This document shows, in pieces, positions 61,840-64,000 of a stretch of DNA of 64,000 bases. The notes beneath the pieces are model-generated. The model did no database searches. It had not been told where the DNA came from and saw only the letters and a list, made by a program, of their open reading frames with translations. A program made the translations under genes and the position numbers. Position 1 is the first letter of the stretch. Each line of letters opens with the position of its first letter. The stretch is from JAENVU01 sp046598395 (GTDB lineage Bacteria; Actinomycetota; Acidimicrobiia; IMCC26256; JAENVU01): NCBI GenBank assembly GCA_046598395.1, contig JBKJIQ010000026.1:45485-109484 (forward strand), read 5' to 3'.

Positions 61840-64000
61840 GCACGACTAGTCCGAGCGTCGAAACTCATTTCCGGACGTGTCCGCTGTGCGAAGCCATGTG
61901 TGGACTCGTTGTGCAGGTGACCGACGGGACGGTGACGCTCATCCGCGGCGACCGCGACGACGTGTGGTCGAAGGGCTACCTCTGTCCCAAGGGCACCGCG
62001 CTCGGACATCTCCACCACGACCCGGACCGCATCCGCGTCCCCATGATCCGCACCGGCGACCGATGGGAAGATGTGAGCTGGGAGACCGCGTTCGCCCGCT
62101 GCGACGAGCTCATCGCGGGCGTCACCGAACGCCACGGCAAAGACGCGATCAGTTGCTACATCGGCAACCCCACGGCCCACAACTTCTCACTCGGTCGGTA
62201 CGTCGGACTCTTCATCGGGCTCGCGGGCCTGCCGGTGGTGTATTCGGCGGGCACCGTCGATCAGTGGCCCAAGAACCTCACGAGCATGCTCATGTACGGC
62301 GGCATGTGGTCGATCCCCACGCCGGACGTTCCGCGCACCGACTACTGGATCGTGATGGGCGGAAATCCCCAGGCATCACAGGGGAGCTTGCTCGCGTGCG
62401 TCGACATTCTCGGCGAACTCGACGGCATCCGCGCCCGCGGCGGCACGGTGGTGGTCATCGACCCGCGGCGCACCGGCACCGCCGATCGGGCGGATGAGTG
62501 GATCCCGATCCTTCCCGGCACCGATGCCGCGTTCCTGCTCGCGATGGTGAACGTGCTCTTCGTCGACGGTCTCGTGGACCTTGGCGACGTTGCGGACCTC
62601 ATCGACGGCGTCGACGCCGTGCGCGCGGCCGCGGCGGAGTTCACCCCCGAGACGGTCGCGGCCGCGTGTCGTATCCCGGCCAAAACGATCCGACGCATCA
62701 CTCATGAGTACGCGGCCGCGCCGAGTGCCGCGCTCTACGGCCGTATTGGAACATGCAACCAAGAGTTCGGCACCTTGGCGTCCTGGCTCGTGGACGTCGT
62801 CAACATCCTCACCGGCAACTTCGACCGTCCTGGCGGGATCATGTTCGGCAAGCCGATCGCGTGGGGCGTGAACTCGCTGCCCCTCCCCGACTTCGCCGAC
62901 GGTGTGGAGCTCGGCCGCTGGAAGTCGCGCGTCCGCGGTATCCCTGAGGTGCTCGGCCAAGTTCCGGTCTCGTGCATGGCCGAAGAGATCGACACCCCCG
63001 GGCCGGGTCAGATCCGCGCGCTCATCACGATCGCCGGCAACCCGGTGATCAGCGCGCCCGGCGCGGCCCGGCTCGACACTGCGCTCGAGGATCTCGAATG
63101 CATGATCAGTATCGACAACTCCCTGAATGAGACCAGCCGTCACGCACACGTGTTGCTGCCCGGGCTCTCCGCACTCGAACAACCACACTTCGACGACCTC
63201 ATCCCGATGTGGCAGGTCCGCAGCACCGGCCGATTCACCGACGCGATCTTCGACGCCGGTGATCGCCCCGCAGAGTGGGAGATCCTCACCCGTCTCGGCG
63301 CGATGTGTGCGGGCATGCGCCACGCCGAGATCGACGTCGACATACTCGACGACGGGTATTTCGGTGCACTGGCCGAAGCCAAGGGAATGAACCCGGGCGT
63401 GGCAACGGCGGGGTCACCGGGACGCGGTCCGCTACGCCTCCTCGACCTCCAGATCCGCACCGGACCGTGGGGCGATCGCTACGGCGAGGATCCTGCCGGC
63501 CTCACCCTCCAATCGTTTCGCGATGCGCCACACGGCATCGATCAAGGACCGATGGTGCCGCGCATCCGGGAGATCATCGCGACCCCGAACGGTCGAATCG
63601 ACCTGGCGCCCGAGATCATCCTCGCCGATCTCCCGCGACTCTCCGCGCGGATAGCGCGCGCCACCGACGGGCTGCTCCTCACGTCGCGTCGGCATCTGCG
63701 GTCGAACAACTCTTGGATGCACAACGTGACCGTGCTCATGAAGGGCAAGGACCGCTGCACGCTCTTGATGCACCCCGATGACGCGACCGCGGCCGGCGTG
63801 GCGAACGGATCTCTCGCACGCGTGAGTTCCGAGGCGGGCGAGGTGGAAATCGCGGTCGAAGTGAGCGACGAGATGATGCCGGGAGTGGTGTCGCTCCCCC
63901 ACGGCTGGGGTCACGACAAGGCCGGGACCCGCATGGCCGTGGCGCGCGAACACGCCGGAGTGAACAACAACCTGTTGGCACCGGTCGACAACTTCGACCC
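61836..64000 (+). CDS. Molybdopterin-dependent oxidoreductase, DMSO-reductase superfamily (3' end outside window)
   Basis: The first 721 residues are visible and no stop is reached. N-terminal CPLCEAMC with a later GYLCPKG forms the [4Fe-4S] site (C-x2-C-x3-C-x27-C type). AISCYIGNPTAHNFSLGRYVG and WIVMGGNPQASQGS are molybdopterin-binding segments. In VVYSAGTVDQWPKN, where the Mo ligand is expected, the likely ligand is Asp rather than Cys, Sec or Ser. The C-terminal molybdopterin dinucleotide domain starts near LLLTSRRHLRSNNSWMHN. No Tat signal, so cytoplasmic; substrate unknown. The ATG at 61836 overlaps the upstream stop (ATGA). Confidence 0.87.
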   Translation, partial: MSTTSPSVETHFRTCPLCEAMCGLVVQVTDGTVTLIRGDRDDVWSKGYLCPKGTALGHLHHDPDRIRVPMIRTGDRWEDVSWETAFARCDELIAGVTERHGKDAISCYIGNPTAHNFSLGRYVGLFIGLAGLPVVYSAGTVDQWPKNLTSMLMYGGMWSIPTPDVPRTDYWIVMGGNPQASQGSLLACVDILGELDGIRARGGTVVVIDPRRTGTADRADEWIPILPGTDAAFLLAMVNVLFVDGLVDLGDVADLIDGVDAVRAAAAEFTPETVAAACRIPAKTIRRITHEYAAAPSAALYGRIGTCNQEFGTLASWLVDVVNILTGNFDRPGGIMFGKPIAWGVNSLPLPDFADGVELGRWKSRVRGIPEVLGQVPVSCMAEEIDTPGPGQIRALITIAGNPVISAPGAARLDTALEDLECMISIDNSLNETSRHAHVLLPGLSALEQPHFDDLIPMWQVRSTGRFTDAIFDAGDRPAEWEILTRLGAMCAGMRHAEIDVDILDDGYFGALAEAKGMNPGVATAGSPGRGPLRLLDLQIRTGPWGDRYGEDPAGLTLQSFRDAPHGIDQGPMVPRIREIIATPNGRIDLAPEIILADLPRLSARIARATDGLLLTSRRHLRSNNSWMHNVTVLMKGKDRCTLLMHPDDATAAGVANGSLARVSSEAGEVEIAVEVSDEMMPGVVSLPHGWGHDKAGTRMAVAREHAGVNNNLLAPVDNFD

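Noticed and set aside
61836..64000. Selenocysteine in the molybdopterin oxidoreductase, since formate dehydrogenases often contain it
   Set aside because: The frame is open through the whole Mo-ligand region with no in-frame TGA. The ligand position reads TVDQ.
1..64000. tRNA, rRNA or prophage genes
   Set aside because: No TPsiC-loop-bearing cloverleaf, rRNA segment, integrase or phage structural gene was recognised on either strand.

Overview
The window is high-GC DNA with dense, short-gap gene packing, GTG and TTG starts and many 1-4 base start/stop overlaps. Gene content (mycothiol-dependent maleylpyruvate isomerase-like protein, PimB-like mannosyltransferase, F420-type LLM oxidoreductase, 13E12/DUF222 HNH protein, DUF3040, several acyl-CoA catabolic operons, a KstR-like regulator) points to an actinobacterium, most likely from the Acidimicrobiia or a similar uncultured lineage. 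The lineage is inference. No rRNA, tRNA, CRISPR, prophage or IS element was seen.

Layout. 0-6 kb: tail of a DUF58-like gene, a TgpA-like transglutaminase, DUF3040, then a minus-strand run Nudix-dinB-Gfo/Idh oxidoreductase. 6-13 kb: core metabolism (TesB thioesterase, a phosphofructokinase with the PPi-type signature, glycerol kinase, PlsC, a TetR regulator, AlaC-like aminotransferase, HAD). 13-22.5 kb: lipid/steroid-type catabolism. A minus operon (AMP-forming acyl-CoA synthetase, double DUF35, two thiolase-fold proteins) and a divergent P450 / enoyl-CoA hydratase-thioesterase-patatin block each carry a KstR-type box upstream. 22.8-28.4 kb: a six-gene operon of three prepilin-like proteins and three secreted surface proteins. 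28.6-33.2 kb: KstR-like regulator with its own box, LLM oxidoreductase, ROK glucokinase, SRPBCC and membrane proteins, DinB-fold protein. 33.2-39 kb: an HNH/DUF222 gene with an out-of-frame internal segment, VOC protein, PimB-like glycosyltransferase, MFS exporter, ferredoxin reductase and 3Fe-4S-type ferredoxin. 39-44.1 kb: an operon of ADP-forming acyl-CoA synthetase, enoyl-CoA hydratase, Ltp2-like aldolase and DUF35, followed by a decayed VapBC toxin-antitoxin pair. 44-46.5 kb: MarR/YceI and MerR modules. 46.5-58 kb: more acyl-CoA catabolism (amidohydrolase, two-domain CoA-transferase, SDRs, MaoC-like hydratase, enoyl-CoA hydratase, thiolase-fold protein, AMP ligase, acyl-CoA dehydrogenase). 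58-64 kb: PuuD-like membrane protein, phosphatase, a redoxin read through an in-frame TGA, a secreted endonuclease/phosphatase-fold lipoprotein, and the start of a molybdopterin oxidoreductase cut by the window end.

The most striking item is the redoxin gene on the minus strand at 59337-60386. One reading frame is interrupted only by a TGA exactly where its redox motif should have the first cysteine (W-[TGA]-G-C). It is followed by a stem-loop whose apical loop GGUCU equals that of the E. coli fdhF SECIS element. I read this as a selenoprotein.

Two regulatory layers can be read directly. A KstR-type box (TNNAACNNGTTNNA) occurs at three promoters. A second palindrome, CTGAC-N5/6-GTCAG, occurs at three other acyl-CoA operon promoters, each time starting on the last two bases of a putative -10 hexamer. 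At least thirteen genes also show a TANNNT hexamer 6-9 bases before the start codon and no ribosome binding site, consistent with leaderless transcription. This pattern helped choose several starts.
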